The notes beneath the pieces are model-generated. The model had not been told where the DNA came from, searched no databases, and was given only the letters and a program-made list of their open reading frames with translations. From Methylophilaceae bacterium LSUCC0401 (GTDB lineage: Bacteria; Pseudomonadota; Gammaproteobacteria; Burkholderiales; Methylophilaceae), in the NCBI GenBank assembly GCA_024919035.1, contig CP103442.1:372001-436000 (forward strand): a stretch of DNA of 64,000 nt. The letters run 5' to 3'. This document shows, in pieces, positions 40,105-47,353 of the stretch. How positions within the stretch are numbered: position 1 is the stretch's first letter; each line of letters opens with the position of its first letter. Position numbers and translations under genes: made by a program.

Positions 40105-41109
40105 TTATGATGAATATTTAATTAGTATTGCATCCAAAGGAGTGAGGTCGTTTGGATTTTTTATAACAACTTTATTGTAATTCAGACGATTTTTTAGCAA
40201 TTCACTTAATTCATGAATTTTTTCTTTATCTTTATTTGGGAAGGTATCATATTTTTCTTGAGTTGAAAGAAAAAAAACCTTAGTTTTATTTTTTTCTATT
40301 ATTAGATGATTTTTTTTATTTTCATTTAAAATCTTAAGTTCATTATTAAGAGTCTTTTTAGATATTGATGAATTTTTATTCCATTCTTTAATCTCAATTT
40401 TTTTATTTTGAATCTTCGTTTCAAAATCTGAAATTAAATTTGAATCATCATCTTTAATAATATCTTGAAATAATTTGTATGGATTTGTTAATCCATACAT
40501 ACCTCTAATTCTTAAATCAGTTATTTCCAATGGATCAATTGATTTTAATTTACCAAGTTCGTTACCATCTGCTTCAATAACTATATTTTGAATGTTATTT
40601 TTTTTAAGAATATCTTTTATTGTTTCCTCTATTTTTTTATAGTATTCTTTGTCAGCAGCAATACAATCGCCATAAACAAACCAGACATATTCAATTTTAC
40701 TTGAAGATTTATCAATAGATCCAACAATATAAAGCATGTCTCTTTTATCCCATGCTTCACAATCTATACATTTATCTGTTATTTTATCATCGGTTGAATA
40801 TAAAAAAGATCTGGGGTGGGAAGAATTAAGAGCAATATCTGATTTTGTAGTAGATGTTTTTCCTGATTCATGTTTTTTCACTTCAATTGCATCACCCTTA
40901 TCCTTAAGCATAAAATCTGGTGGATGGTTTGCATCACCTTTAAAAATAAAAACATCTTCAAATTTTTTATTACCACAAAATATTTTTTCAACATATTTTT
41001 CAAAAGCAATACCTTGAGCATTCATTCTATTGCCTGATTCTGAATTATCTTCAACAATAAAATTTAGGTTTTCAATGAGATTTGTAAATGCTTTTAATGA
41101 ATTACTCAT
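40105..41109 (-). CDS. Type II restriction endonuclease, NgoPII-like (probable GGCC)
   Basis: A PD-(D/E)XK site is visible as P64-D65 and E76-V-K78 in HPPDFMLKDKGDAIEVKK. The segments DIALNSSHPRS, VYGDCIAADKEYY and DPLEITDLRIRGMYGL agree with what I remember of the NgoPII family, which cuts GGCC, the site expected for the neighbouring methyltransferase. The C-terminal 110 residues are lysine-rich and coiled-coil-like, an addition I do not associate with the family. The gene begins 2 bases after the preceding stop and ends 2 bases before the methyltransferase. Confidence 0.85.
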   Translation of the reverse strand: MSNSLKAFTNLIENLNFIVEDNSESGNRMNAQGIAFEKYVEKIFCGNKKFEDVFIFKGDANHPPDFMLKDKGDAIEVKKHESGKTSTTKSDIALNSSHPRSFLYSTDDKITDKCIDCEAWDKRDMLYIVGSIDKSSSKIEYVWFVYGDCIAADKEYYKKIEETIKDILKKNNIQNIVIEADGNELGKLKSIDPLEITDLRIRGMYGLTNPYKLFQDIIKDDDSNLISDFETKIQNKKIEIKEWNKNSSISKKTLNNELKILNENKKNHLIIEKNKTKVFFLSTQEKYDTFPNKDKEKIHELSELLKNRLNYNKVVIKNPNDLTPLDAILIKYSS

Positions 41110-41111
41110 AA

Positions 41112-42284
41112 CTATAATTTATATTTTTCAATATCTAATTCATTTCCAGATTTTGTTCTTAAAAAATATTTAGAATTTTTTAAGTAAATGTATATATGTT
41201 TATATGCTTTTCCTGTTGATCTTATAGTCTCATATAGATCATTGCGAATTTCTTCAAGAACTTTTGCAGGAATTGCAAACGAAATTTCACTATCAGAAAT
41301 TCCAAAGATCATATAACCACTATTTTTTTCTAAAAGAAATGAGCGATGGGGATTGTCATGATAGGCATACCAATAATATTTTTCTGATCTTTCATATTGC
41401 TTTGATATTGCCACAACTGCGTGAAACTCATCACTCTGATCTGAATAAAGAGAGTTTTTTCTTTTTACTAAAATTCGATCAACTTTGTTACTTAGTTTTT
41501 TGATTGCGTCAGTTTTTCTTTGTGAAATGATCTCTATTGCGGTTCTTTCTTGATTGTAGGATGAACTATTGTCATCAATATCAATGCTATTTTCTTCAAT
41601 ATCTTTTCTATCTTCTGCTGTTGTAAAAATAATGTCTACAATTTTATCTAGGCGAGTGTAATCAAATGGTTTTAATAATTGATGAATTTTGTCAGTTACT
41701 TCGGATGATTCAGAATTTGTATTTACTTCCATTAATTTAGTTAATGCATCAATACCAATTATTCTCATCGACCAAGCATATTTTGAACCTCGAACTTGTG
41801 CTTCTAGCGATTGTGTATCTTTTCTGCCAATTACTAGAAGAATATCGCTATCTTTAGATACTCTTGATTCTTCGATGAGTCTTTCACGATATTTTGCAAC
41901 TGTATCCAAATTAATAGCATAGGCATCTGTTGTTTTTACTTCAACAATAGTATGTTGATTGTCAGAAGACCAAATTCCATCAAATCCAATATCATTTTTT
42001 ATGCCCCTATAACGACCATTCTCGACTTGGTATCCTAATCTTCGACCAATTTCATTTATGATATCTTGTAGGACTTGGCCACTGTCATTAAAAGCATTTT
42101 CAAGACAATAGTTTGCAAATTCAGTTAATTTTTCAATTTCAATTTCTTTAAGAAATAATCTTAATTCCGATGATGTTTCTCCATTGTCTTTTAATTGACC
42201 ATCTCCAGCGAGGGCAACAACTTGTTCTAATTTAAGTTGAAGTACAGAATTTTTATCTGCTCTCCACATATTGATTAATGGCAT
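41112..42284 (-). CDS. Predicted PD-(D/E)XK nuclease at the head of the restriction-modification operon
   Basis: The N-terminal half contains a nuclease core: D102 in GFDGIWSSD and E115-V-K117 in TIVEVKTTD, with a helix carrying E78 before it. The C-terminal domain (about residues 270-390, with YYWYAYHDNP and SFAIPAKVLEEI) is separate and may bind DNA or sense a substrate. I recall similar stand-alone proteins annotated as restriction endonucleases, but cannot name the type. It is followed 2 bases later by the NgoPII-like gene. Three consecutive genes with two different nucleases is not the usual type II layout. Confidence 0.7.
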   Translation of the reverse strand: MPLINMWRADKNSVLQLKLEQVVALAGDGQLKDNGETSSELRLFLKEIEIEKLTEFANYCLENAFNDSGQVLQDIINEIGRRLGYQVENGRYRGIKNDIGFDGIWSSDNQHTIVEVKTTDAYAINLDTVAKYRERLIEESRVSKDSDILLVIGRKDTQSLEAQVRGSKYAWSMRIIGIDALTKLMEVNTNSESSEVTDKIHQLLKPFDYTRLDKIVDIIFTTAEDRKDIEENSIDIDDNSSSYNQERTAIEIISQRKTDAIKKLSNKVDRILVKRKNSLYSDQSDEFHAVVAISKQYERSEKYYWYAYHDNPHRSFLLEKNSGYMIFGISDSEISFAIPAKVLEEIRNDLYETIRSTGKAYKHIYIYLKNSKYFLRTKSGNELDIEKYKL

Positions 42285-42365
42285 GATTTTTTTCTTAAAT
42301 TTTAAAAATTATTAAAATAAAAATAATAAATTTATTCCATCTTAGCAATTTTTGATTTTTTAATG

Positions 42366-43271
42366 TTATTTTCTTTTGACAATAATATGTCCAGGTCTTG
42401 ATACTCTGACAGGTTTCTTTTGAGTTTTCTTATAAGGTGAGTTATCAAGAAGATTTGGAAATACACCTGTTTCTGCATTTTTAATTAACTTCAATGCTCT
42501 TTTGTGAAGTTTATCTACAAGTGATGCAAGATATCTTCTCTTATTCACATAGTCTGGATCATCTTTAGTAATTCGATGTTTTTGTAAAGGTACAATTTCT
42601 TTATTGTTACCGATTTCCCATAACTTCAAGACTTCATTTTGTTTTTCTTTGTTATTTCGAATTAATCTATTCTGCTCATATGCATCATAGACCATTAAAC
42701 ATTTCTTTAATGCATCGAGTTCAACACGACCTTGTATTTTGTAGATTGCAGTTGAATGTTCGTGTGCTGATTTTCTGCGTCCAACTGTGCCTTTATGTTT
42801 GTTACGAAGAAGAGTGTGAAAGAGTTTAGATATCTCTCGTTTAGACATCGAGAGTGGAATTTGAACATTCATAACACTGTCATCAATGAACAGATCGTCT
42901 GTATTAGTGATCTCTCGAACTACATAGTCTGTTTGTTCTGCAAAGAGATATGCACCACGACTATAAACACCGAATCGTTTATTTTTTTCACCCCACCATT
43001 GTTGAAATGTCATTGAATGAATATCACCGAAGTCTTGATAGAGTTTTTTTAGATTTGCAGATCCAGATTGACCTTTTGATTTACAGACCTTCTTGTATTC
43101 TTCAGATCGTTTTAAGAACTCGAATAGAAACCAATAAACATTGTTGTATTCATAAGTCATTGCCGATTGCTGCTTTTTTGTTCGACCAAAGATTGGATTC
43201 TTATGAACGAAGTGTCTTTGTTTAAACTTCATATAAAAGTTTGTCAAAGTAAATGACATCAGTTTACACAA
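42366..43271 (-). CDS. Hypothetical protein, possible element replication or DNA-binding factor
   Basis: The 301-residue basic protein has no motif I can name. It contains VYWFLFEFLKRSEEYKKVCK and FGDIHSMTFQQWWGEKNKRFG, and ends in a lysine/arginine-rich tail, which suggests nucleic-acid binding. A second in-frame ATG 13 codons later (MKFKQRHF) may be the true start; neither has a clear Shine-Dalgarno sequence. It stands just upstream of the restriction operon on the same strand and is divergent from the small genes at 43332. Confidence 0.6.
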   Translation of the reverse strand: MCKLMSFTLTNFYMKFKQRHFVHKNPIFGRTKKQQSAMTYEYNNVYWFLFEFLKRSEEYKKVCKSKGQSGSANLKKLYQDFGDIHSMTFQQWWGEKNKRFGVYSRGAYLFAEQTDYVVREITNTDDLFIDDSVMNVQIPLSMSKREISKLFHTLLRNKHKGTVGRRKSAHEHSTAIYKIQGRVELDALKKCLMVYDAYEQNRLIRNNKEKQNEVLKLWEIGNNKEIVPLQKHRITKDDPDYVNKRRYLASLVDKLHKRALKLIKNAETGVFPNLLDNSPYKKTQKKPVRVSRPGHIIVKRK

Positions 43272-43331
43272 GGAACGAGAAAAAAACCATATTTTGAGAT
43301 ACTAATAATGTAGCAATTTCGCTACTATTTT

Positions 43332-43562
43332 ATGAAAGACTTAAATATGATTGATTTAAAAAGAAATGAAGAAGTTGTTAAAGAAGCATTAAAGAGAAGT
43401 TATTTTTTAGAGAAAAAAGATATTTACTATTGTGATTATTTTAATCTAAAAGATTTTAAGAACTTCGAAAGTTGTATTTTTCATAGAGATTTAGATGAAT
43501 TTACTGATCTCATTAGAAAAGATGCAGAGAAGTTTGTTGTATTAGAAAGTGAGAGTGCGTAA
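43332..43562 (+). CDS. Small hypothetical protein, first of a coupled pair
   Basis: The 76-residue charged protein shows no known motif; it has alternating acidic and basic stretches (YYCDYFNLKDFKNFE). Its TAA overlaps the ATG of the next gene by one base, indicating coupling. It is divergent from the 301-residue gene, so the 60 bases between them should hold promoters for both. Confidence 0.5.
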   Translation: MKDLNMIDLKRNEEVVKEALKRSYFLEKKDIYYCDYFNLKDFKNFESCIFHRDLDEFTDLIRKDAEKFVVLESESA

Positions 43563-43753
43563 TGAACTATTCTGAAAAAATAACTATGCTAGAACATATC
43601 GAGAATCTACAAGAGATTGTTGAAGATAAGAAGTATTCATTAAGTTCTATGTCTATTAATGATATGAATGAAACAAGACAAGAAATTCAACAACTCGAAG
43701 ACGAGATTGAAGATTGCAAAATGCAATTACTTGAAAGTCAGACTGCAAACTAA
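43562..43753 (+). CDS. Small coiled-coil protein
   Basis: The 63-residue product is predicted to be almost entirely helical with a heptad-like pattern (LEHIENLQEIVEDK, then RQEIQQLEDEIEDCKMQL). It is likely a dimerising partner of its coupled neighbour. The function is unknown. It overlaps the end of the convergent recombinase gene by 4 bases. Confidence 0.5.
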   Translation: MNYSEKITMLEHIENLQEIVEDKKYSLSSMSINDMNETRQEIQQLEDEIEDCKMQLLESQTAN

Positions 43754-44322
43754 ATTGCAGTCTTTCTGATTGAGATTACAGATGCACGAGAAATTGAATA
43801 TTCTCTTGATAAGGCACTTACTGATACACCATCTTTGAGTTTATTCAGTATCTCTTGTTTCTGACTGTTAGTCGTCTTTGATCTTCTTCCAAGTTTGATT
43901 CCTTGTGATTTTGCTCTTTCTAAACCTGCTTGTGTGCGTTCAACGATGAGTGATCTTTCCATCTCTGCCACTGCACCCAAACATGACAATAGCAACTTCC
44001 CTGCACTTGATGTGAGATCAACATTACCTAACTGTAAAACGATGATTTTGATATTACGAGAAGAGAAGTATTCGACTGTTTGTAAGATATCAATACAATC
44101 ACGACCTAGACGATCGAGTTTAGTGCAAACGATTGTTTCACCATCTCTGATTTGATTGATCAGTCGTTTGAACTCTGGTCGATCTTTAGCAATTATCTTG
44201 CCACTGACGCCAACATCTTCGAAGTAGTAGTCGATCTGATAACCAGATTTCTCAATTTCGAGTTTTTGATTATCAGTTGTTTGTGTGTGAGTTGAAACTC
44301 TCGAATATCCAAATATTGTCAT
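43750..44322 (-). CDS. Serine recombinase (resolvase/invertase family)
   Basis: Small serine recombinases cut and rejoin DNA at res or inversion sites. The catalytic S10 lies in GYSRVSTHTQ, followed by the active-site helix motif TKLDRLGRD and the E-helix AEMERSLIVERT. The C-terminal helix-turn-helix is SVSALSREYSISRASV. It has 190 residues, the standard size. AGGAG stands about 9 bases before the ATG. It is separate from the tyrosine integrase and may resolve multimers of the element or control inversion. Repeated CTGTTAG motifs lie immediately upstream. Confidence 0.92.
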   Translation of the reverse strand: MTIFGYSRVSTHTQTTDNQKLEIEKSGYQIDYYFEDVGVSGKIIAKDRPEFKRLINQIRDGETIVCTKLDRLGRDCIDILQTVEYFSSRNIKIIVLQLGNVDLTSSAGKLLLSCLGAVAEMERSLIVERTQAGLERAKSQGIKLGRRSKTTNSQKQEILNKLKDGVSVSALSREYSISRASVISIRKTAI

Positions 44323-44627
44323 TTTTATATCTCCTGTTAGAAAACGGTTGGAAGGTAACTAACATGGCGGAAAAGGCAAGGGTCTATTTTTCTAACAGTT
44401 ATTTTTGTCGATTTACTGACTGTTAGTAATTCTTCGTTTTCTGACAGTTCTTTTGATAAGAAAAATCAATCAAAAAAAGTGCAATTTAGACGCACAAGTT
44501 ACCTATATAGAAATAGAAGACCAGCGACATATTTGTTCGTGAGTTAGATGTAAAGACAACAATGATTAAGTTCAGTTAATAGAACTATGTCTGGATTCTG
44601 TCGAAGTTAAATAAAAAGTGAGAATTA
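44323..44627 (+). repeat. Gene-free stretch with CTGTTAG/CTAACAG repeats, candidate recombinase sites
   Basis: This 305-base interval separates the divergent serine recombinase and HUH-protein genes. It holds CTGTTAGAAAA (44334-44344) and its inverted copy TTTTCTAACAG (44388-44398), a further CTGTTAG (44420-44426) and a variant CTGACAG (44441-44447). Imperfect dyads close to a resolvase gene are typical of res sites and of the recombinase's own operator. An origin nick site for the HUH protein could also lie here, though I see no clear hairpin. Confidence 0.5.
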
Positions 44628-45128
44628 GTGACAGTAATAAACCAACAAATTAGAAATGCATATAAAGATTTTATGTATCAATTATCAGATACAAGAGATA
44701 CATACCATCTTACGGTGACATACCAAGACCGTACCTGTTTTGAGAGAACAAGAAATTACAATAAAGATTATTGTATGAGTTCAATCTTTAGTAGATTTTA
44801 TGTGTGTAGATTATTGCCATACATTATGAATACCCAGAACTTCACTCGAGTTTCCCTTCGACAGAAACAACCAGTTACGATTGTGTTTCCTGAGAGACAT
44901 AAAGACAGATATACCTATCATCATCACGCTATCATCTCATCAACTGATTTCACGAAAGATAGATTAGATATTCTCTGTGACAAAGAATTGATAGACATCT
45001 TTCCTTTTAAGAATATACAGTCAGTGAGATTAACTAAACGAGATCCAAGAGTGATTGATTATGCGAGTAAAGAGTATTCTGAGATGAATGATGATGTCTT
45101 GATTTATGGACCCAAAATAAAACAGTAG
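44628..45128 (+). CDS. Small HUH-type Rep-like endonuclease (predicted)
   Basis: Three motifs occur in the order seen in single-tyrosine HUH replication initiators: motif 1 YHLTVTY (residues 26-32), motif 2 HHHAII (98-103) for metal binding, and motif 3 DYASKEY with Y145 and K148 (the YxxK pattern). Such proteins nick DNA and start rolling-circle replication. At 166 residues it is compact and has no helicase domain. It starts with GTG. The call rests on motifs only; there is no family match I can name. It is followed by a run of small same-strand genes. Confidence 0.65.
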   Translation: MTVINQQIRNAYKDFMYQLSDTRDTYHLTVTYQDRTCFERTRNYNKDYCMSSIFSRFYVCRLLPYIMNTQNFTRVSLRQKQPVTIVFPERHKDRYTYHHHAIISSTDFTKDRLDILCDKELIDIFPFKNIQSVRLTKRDPRVIDYASKEYSEMNDDVLIYGPKIKQ

Positions 45129-45143
45129 GAGTAAAATAAAATT

Positions 45144-45557
45144 ATGAAAAAAATACCCCTTCTTTTATTAGCAATTTTAATTTCATTAAATGTATTTGGT
45201 GAAAGTTTTCATCTTGTATGTGATGGTAAAGAAGAGGTGGTATCTCAAGGCAAAAACTACAGTTTTCCAAAAGTAACGCAAACAATTAAGGTTGATGATA
45301 AGTCTTTATTTTATGATGGATGGGAGATAAAAAATTACAAGGATAATAACAATAATTTTGTCTATGAAAAGACTAAAAATGACATTTATTTTTTGTATAA
45401 CAGGTTTTATGATAAAGGTCGTGAAATGAAAATAACTGGAACAATTGACCGTATAAGTGGTGTTATTTCTGTTAAAGAAGTAAATAATTTTACAGAGTAT
45501 GTAGATGTAATCATTTTTGAGGGAAAATGTAAAAAGTCTAATACACCATTATTCTAA
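45144..45557 (+). CDS. Secreted or periplasmic hypothetical protein
   Basis: A Sec signal peptide is evident (about residues 1-18, basic start, then LPLLLLAILISLNVFG). The mature protein of about 115 residues is rich in beta-type and charged residues, with one N-terminal and one C-terminal cysteine (LVCDGKE and EGKCKKS) that might form a disulfide. I do not know its role. It lies 15 bases after the HUH gene, with AGGAG before the ATG. Confidence 0.6.
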   Translation: MKKIPLLLLAILISLNVFGESFHLVCDGKEEVVSQGKNYSFPKVTQTIKVDDKSLFYDGWEIKNYKDNNNNFVYEKTKNDIYFLYNRFYDKGREMKITGTIDRISGVISVKEVNNFTEYVDVIIFEGKCKKSNTPLF

Positions 45558-45662
45558 ATTATAATTTCCTACATAAATACACAATATGAGTGTTTATGTC
45601 GTAGTAACCACTCTTAACCAACTACCCGTTATCCGTCACCATCAAGAGAGACCTAACCGACT

Positions 45663-45818
45663 ATGAAATACAACGCAGAAATACATATCAGACTAAAAGA
45701 AGAACAGAAAGACCAACTTATGCGTATTGCAGAGAACTTACAAACATCACCTAGTTCGATTGTTCGCAAGATTATGCAAGACCAATTACCTCATTTTGAA
45801 CGAAATCGTTTTGCATAA
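45663..45818 (+). CDS. Ribbon-helix-helix (CopG/Arc-type) DNA-binding protein
   Basis: This 51-residue protein begins MKYNAEIHIRLKEEQKDQL, a beta strand with alternating side chains, followed by two helices (LMRIAENLQ and SPSSIVRKIMQDQL). That is the pattern of a complete Arc/CopG repressor monomer. It is probably a copy-number or operon regulator of the element. Its stop overlaps the next ATG by one base (TAATG). Confidence 0.7.
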   Translation: MKYNAEIHIRLKEEQKDQLMRIAENLQTSPSSIVRKIMQDQLPHFERNRFA

Positions 45819-46024
45819 TGAATCAAGTGATTGATAAAAGAGAGGAGTGGGTCAGATATGTCGAAGAACATGCATCCTTGATCTTAAATCTCACTCCTAA
45901 TCTTCCAAGTCAATATGAAAAGTTACAAGAACTCGATACTGTGACTTTTCTTCGTCAATTAAAGAAAGACATACTTCCAAAAACCGATAAGACAGTTGTC
46001 CTTGCAGTTTTTGAAGTTGAGTGA
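45818..46024 (+). CDS. Small hypothetical protein coupled to the RHH regulator
   Basis: The 68-residue acidic helical protein (REEWVRYVEEHASLILNL, then LKKDILPKTDKTVVLAVFEVE) shares one base with the stop of the ribbon-helix-helix gene. Pairs of an RHH protein and a small partner are common in toxin-antitoxin modules, but no toxin fold is visible here. The function is unknown. Confidence 0.5.
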   Translation: MNQVIDKREEWVRYVEEHASLILNLTPNLPSQYEKLQELDTVTFLRQLKKDILPKTDKTVVLAVFEVE

Positions 46025-46035
46025 CACAAAGACAT

Positions 46036-46188
46036 ATGAAAGAACTAGAAAGAGTCAAGAAGAGTGCGGAATTAGTTTTAGATTTAACTAAAGATACAAA
46101 ACTATCAGTGAATCTTCAAAAGTTGAATAATGACATCAGAAGATTACTTGTTCGAGGCGATGTTGAGGTGATCGTGATAAAGAAATAA
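46036..46188 (+). CDS. Very small hypothetical protein
   Basis: The frame encodes 50 residues (MKELERVKKSAELVLDLTKD and so on, ending DVEVIVIKK). It has a helical N-terminus and a beta-like end, with part of the sequence echoing its upstream neighbour (SLILNLT versus ELVLDLT). It follows the preceding stop by 11 bases on the same strand, so it is likely part of the same small operon. Confidence 0.4.
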   Translation: MKELERVKKSAELVLDLTKDTKLSVNLQKLNNDIRRLLVRGDVEVIVIKK

Positions 46189-46191
46189 CTT

Positions 46192-46323
46192 TTATAGACA
46201 GACTATTACACCTGTCTCAGTGACTTTGCAGATTTTCACATTACCGTCTTCATCAACAATCGTAACAGTATCATTTGCAAACAGATTAAATGAAAGAAGA
46301 GTGATAAGTAGTAATTTTTTCAA
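46192..46323 (-). CDS. Very small secreted protein at the end of the nuclease/heptad-repeat operon
   Basis: A TTG start overlaps the TGA of the heptad-repeat gene as TTGA. The 43-residue product has a signal peptide like that of its upstream neighbour (KKLLLITLLSFNLFAN) and a mature part of about 25 residues, with DTVTIVDEDGNVKICKV and two cysteines. The middle resembles the INIYDLDGNREGY tail of the upstream protein. It is too short for most gene finders. Confidence 0.45.
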   Translation of the reverse strand: MKKLLLITLLSFNLFANDTVTIVDEDGNVKICKVTETGVIVCL

Positions 46324-46613
46324 CGAGGCACATACCCTTCACGATTGCCATCTAAGTCATAGATATTGATGACTCCGTTTGAATTCGGGACAGCATATCC
46401 TTTTGCATTTCCTGAGTTATCTCGAATAATACGATCACTGTTCCAATTGTTAGGTGAATTTTCCCAGTTATTTGGACTGTTTTCCCAGTTATTTGGACTG
46501 TTTTCCCAGTTATGTTCTGAGTTGTCCCAATTGTAAGGACTGTCTTCCCATGAAGTTACTCCTGCCATTACTGATGATGTGACTGATAATATAAGTAATA
46601 GAAATTTTTTCAT
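46320..46613 (-). CDS. Secreted protein with WENSPNN heptad repeats
   Basis: The 97-residue protein has a signal peptide (residues 1-18, FLLLILSVTSSVMAG) followed by five consecutive seven-residue repeats, residues 22-56, with consensus W-E-N-S-P-N-N. Tryptophans stand at 22, 29, 36, 43, 50 and 57. A C-terminal part follows with DNSGNAKGY and DLDGNREGYVPR, two copies of an N-x-G-Y turn. The repeats are encoded by near-identical 21-base units. The function is unknown; an extracellular or envelope role is likely. It is coupled to the upstream nuclease gene by a one-base overlap (TAATG). Confidence 0.75.
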   Translation of the reverse strand: MKKFLLLILSVTSSVMAGVTSWEDSPYNWDNSEHNWENSPNNWENSPNNWENSPNNWNSDRIIRDNSGNAKGYAVPNSNGVINIYDLDGNREGYVPR

Positions 46614-47353
46614 TATTGATTAGTAAATAACTCTATATTTTTTTTTGCATAATTGCAGTGTTGACAGTCTGCATGTGAGTCTGGAATATCATCTTGATCT
46701 AAACAATCTTTGATTTTAACAATAGTCGGTTCTATCCATGAGTCATTACCAACATGTGATAGTAATTTAATATCAAACTTTAATGTCGCATCAAAACGAT
46801 CTTCATTTTTTCTGCCATTACAATAAACAAACCAACCTTCATTTTGAACTTGAAAACCATTTTTACGCATTAACCATTGATAAAACTCGATTTGATTTTT
46901 ATATGCAATTTGCCAGTCTGCATCCAGTGATACTTCAGAATCTTTAGAAGTTGCTTTGTAATCGACAATAATTAATTCATGAGTTTGATTATGAATCCAG
47001 ACATCGTCAATTGCGCCGTATAACAAGAAGTTATGTTTGTGATCTTCGTATTGAACTCCAGTAAAGTTGTGCCGCCATTGATCTAACATTGCATGATCAA
47101 ATGGAATTGCATCAATATTATTTTTAATCATTAATGGATGTGATTCTTTATTCTTTCGATAATAATCAAATTCATTCACCAATAGATCATTCACTGCAGT
47201 GTTGAGCGAAAAGGGTGGTCCTGATATTTGTGAAATACCTAGTTTATTTTTTAAATAGAAACAACGAGGGCAATTAAGAAAGAGTTGAACACCTGTTCTA
47301 CTAATCTTAAAAAGATCTGTTGAATCTGAATTGTATAGTTTTGCTCTGCCCAT
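46613..47353 (-). CDS. Cas4/RecB-like PD-(D/E)XK nuclease with four-cysteine cluster
   Basis: The 246-residue protein has the nuclease core in GAIDDVW (D117) and IIVDYKATS (D131-Y-K133), followed by a QIEFYQWLM helix of RecB type. Two cysteine pairs, C28-x2-C31 near the N-terminus (NCPRCFYL) and C230-x2-C233 at the C-terminus (CQHC), are placed as in iron-sulfur nucleases such as Cas4 and AddB. No cas genes or CRISPR array exist in the window, so an adaptation role is not suggested. It heads an operon with two secreted small proteins. Confidence 0.78.
   Translation of the reverse strand: MGRAKLYNSDSTDLFKISRTGVQLFLNCPRCFYLKNKLGISQISGPPFSLNTAVNDLLVNEFDYYRKNKESHPLMIKNNIDAIPFDHAMLDQWRHNFTGVQYEDHKHNFLLYGAIDDVWIHNQTHELIIVDYKATSKDSEVSLDADWQIAYKNQIEFYQWLMRKNGFQVQNEGWFVYCNGRKNEDRFDATLKFDIKLLSHVGNDSWIEPTIVKIKDCLDQDDIPDSHADCQHCNYAKKNIELFTNQ

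Noticed and set aside
43895..44155. 86-codon frame antisense to the serine recombinase
   Set aside because: It is a shadow of a clear recombinase gene and has no distinct features.
46440..46550. Short 21-base tandem repeats that could be read as a CRISPR-like array
   Set aside because: The units are adjacent without spacers and encode the in-frame heptad repeats of a secreted protein; no cas genes are present despite the Cas4-like nuclease.
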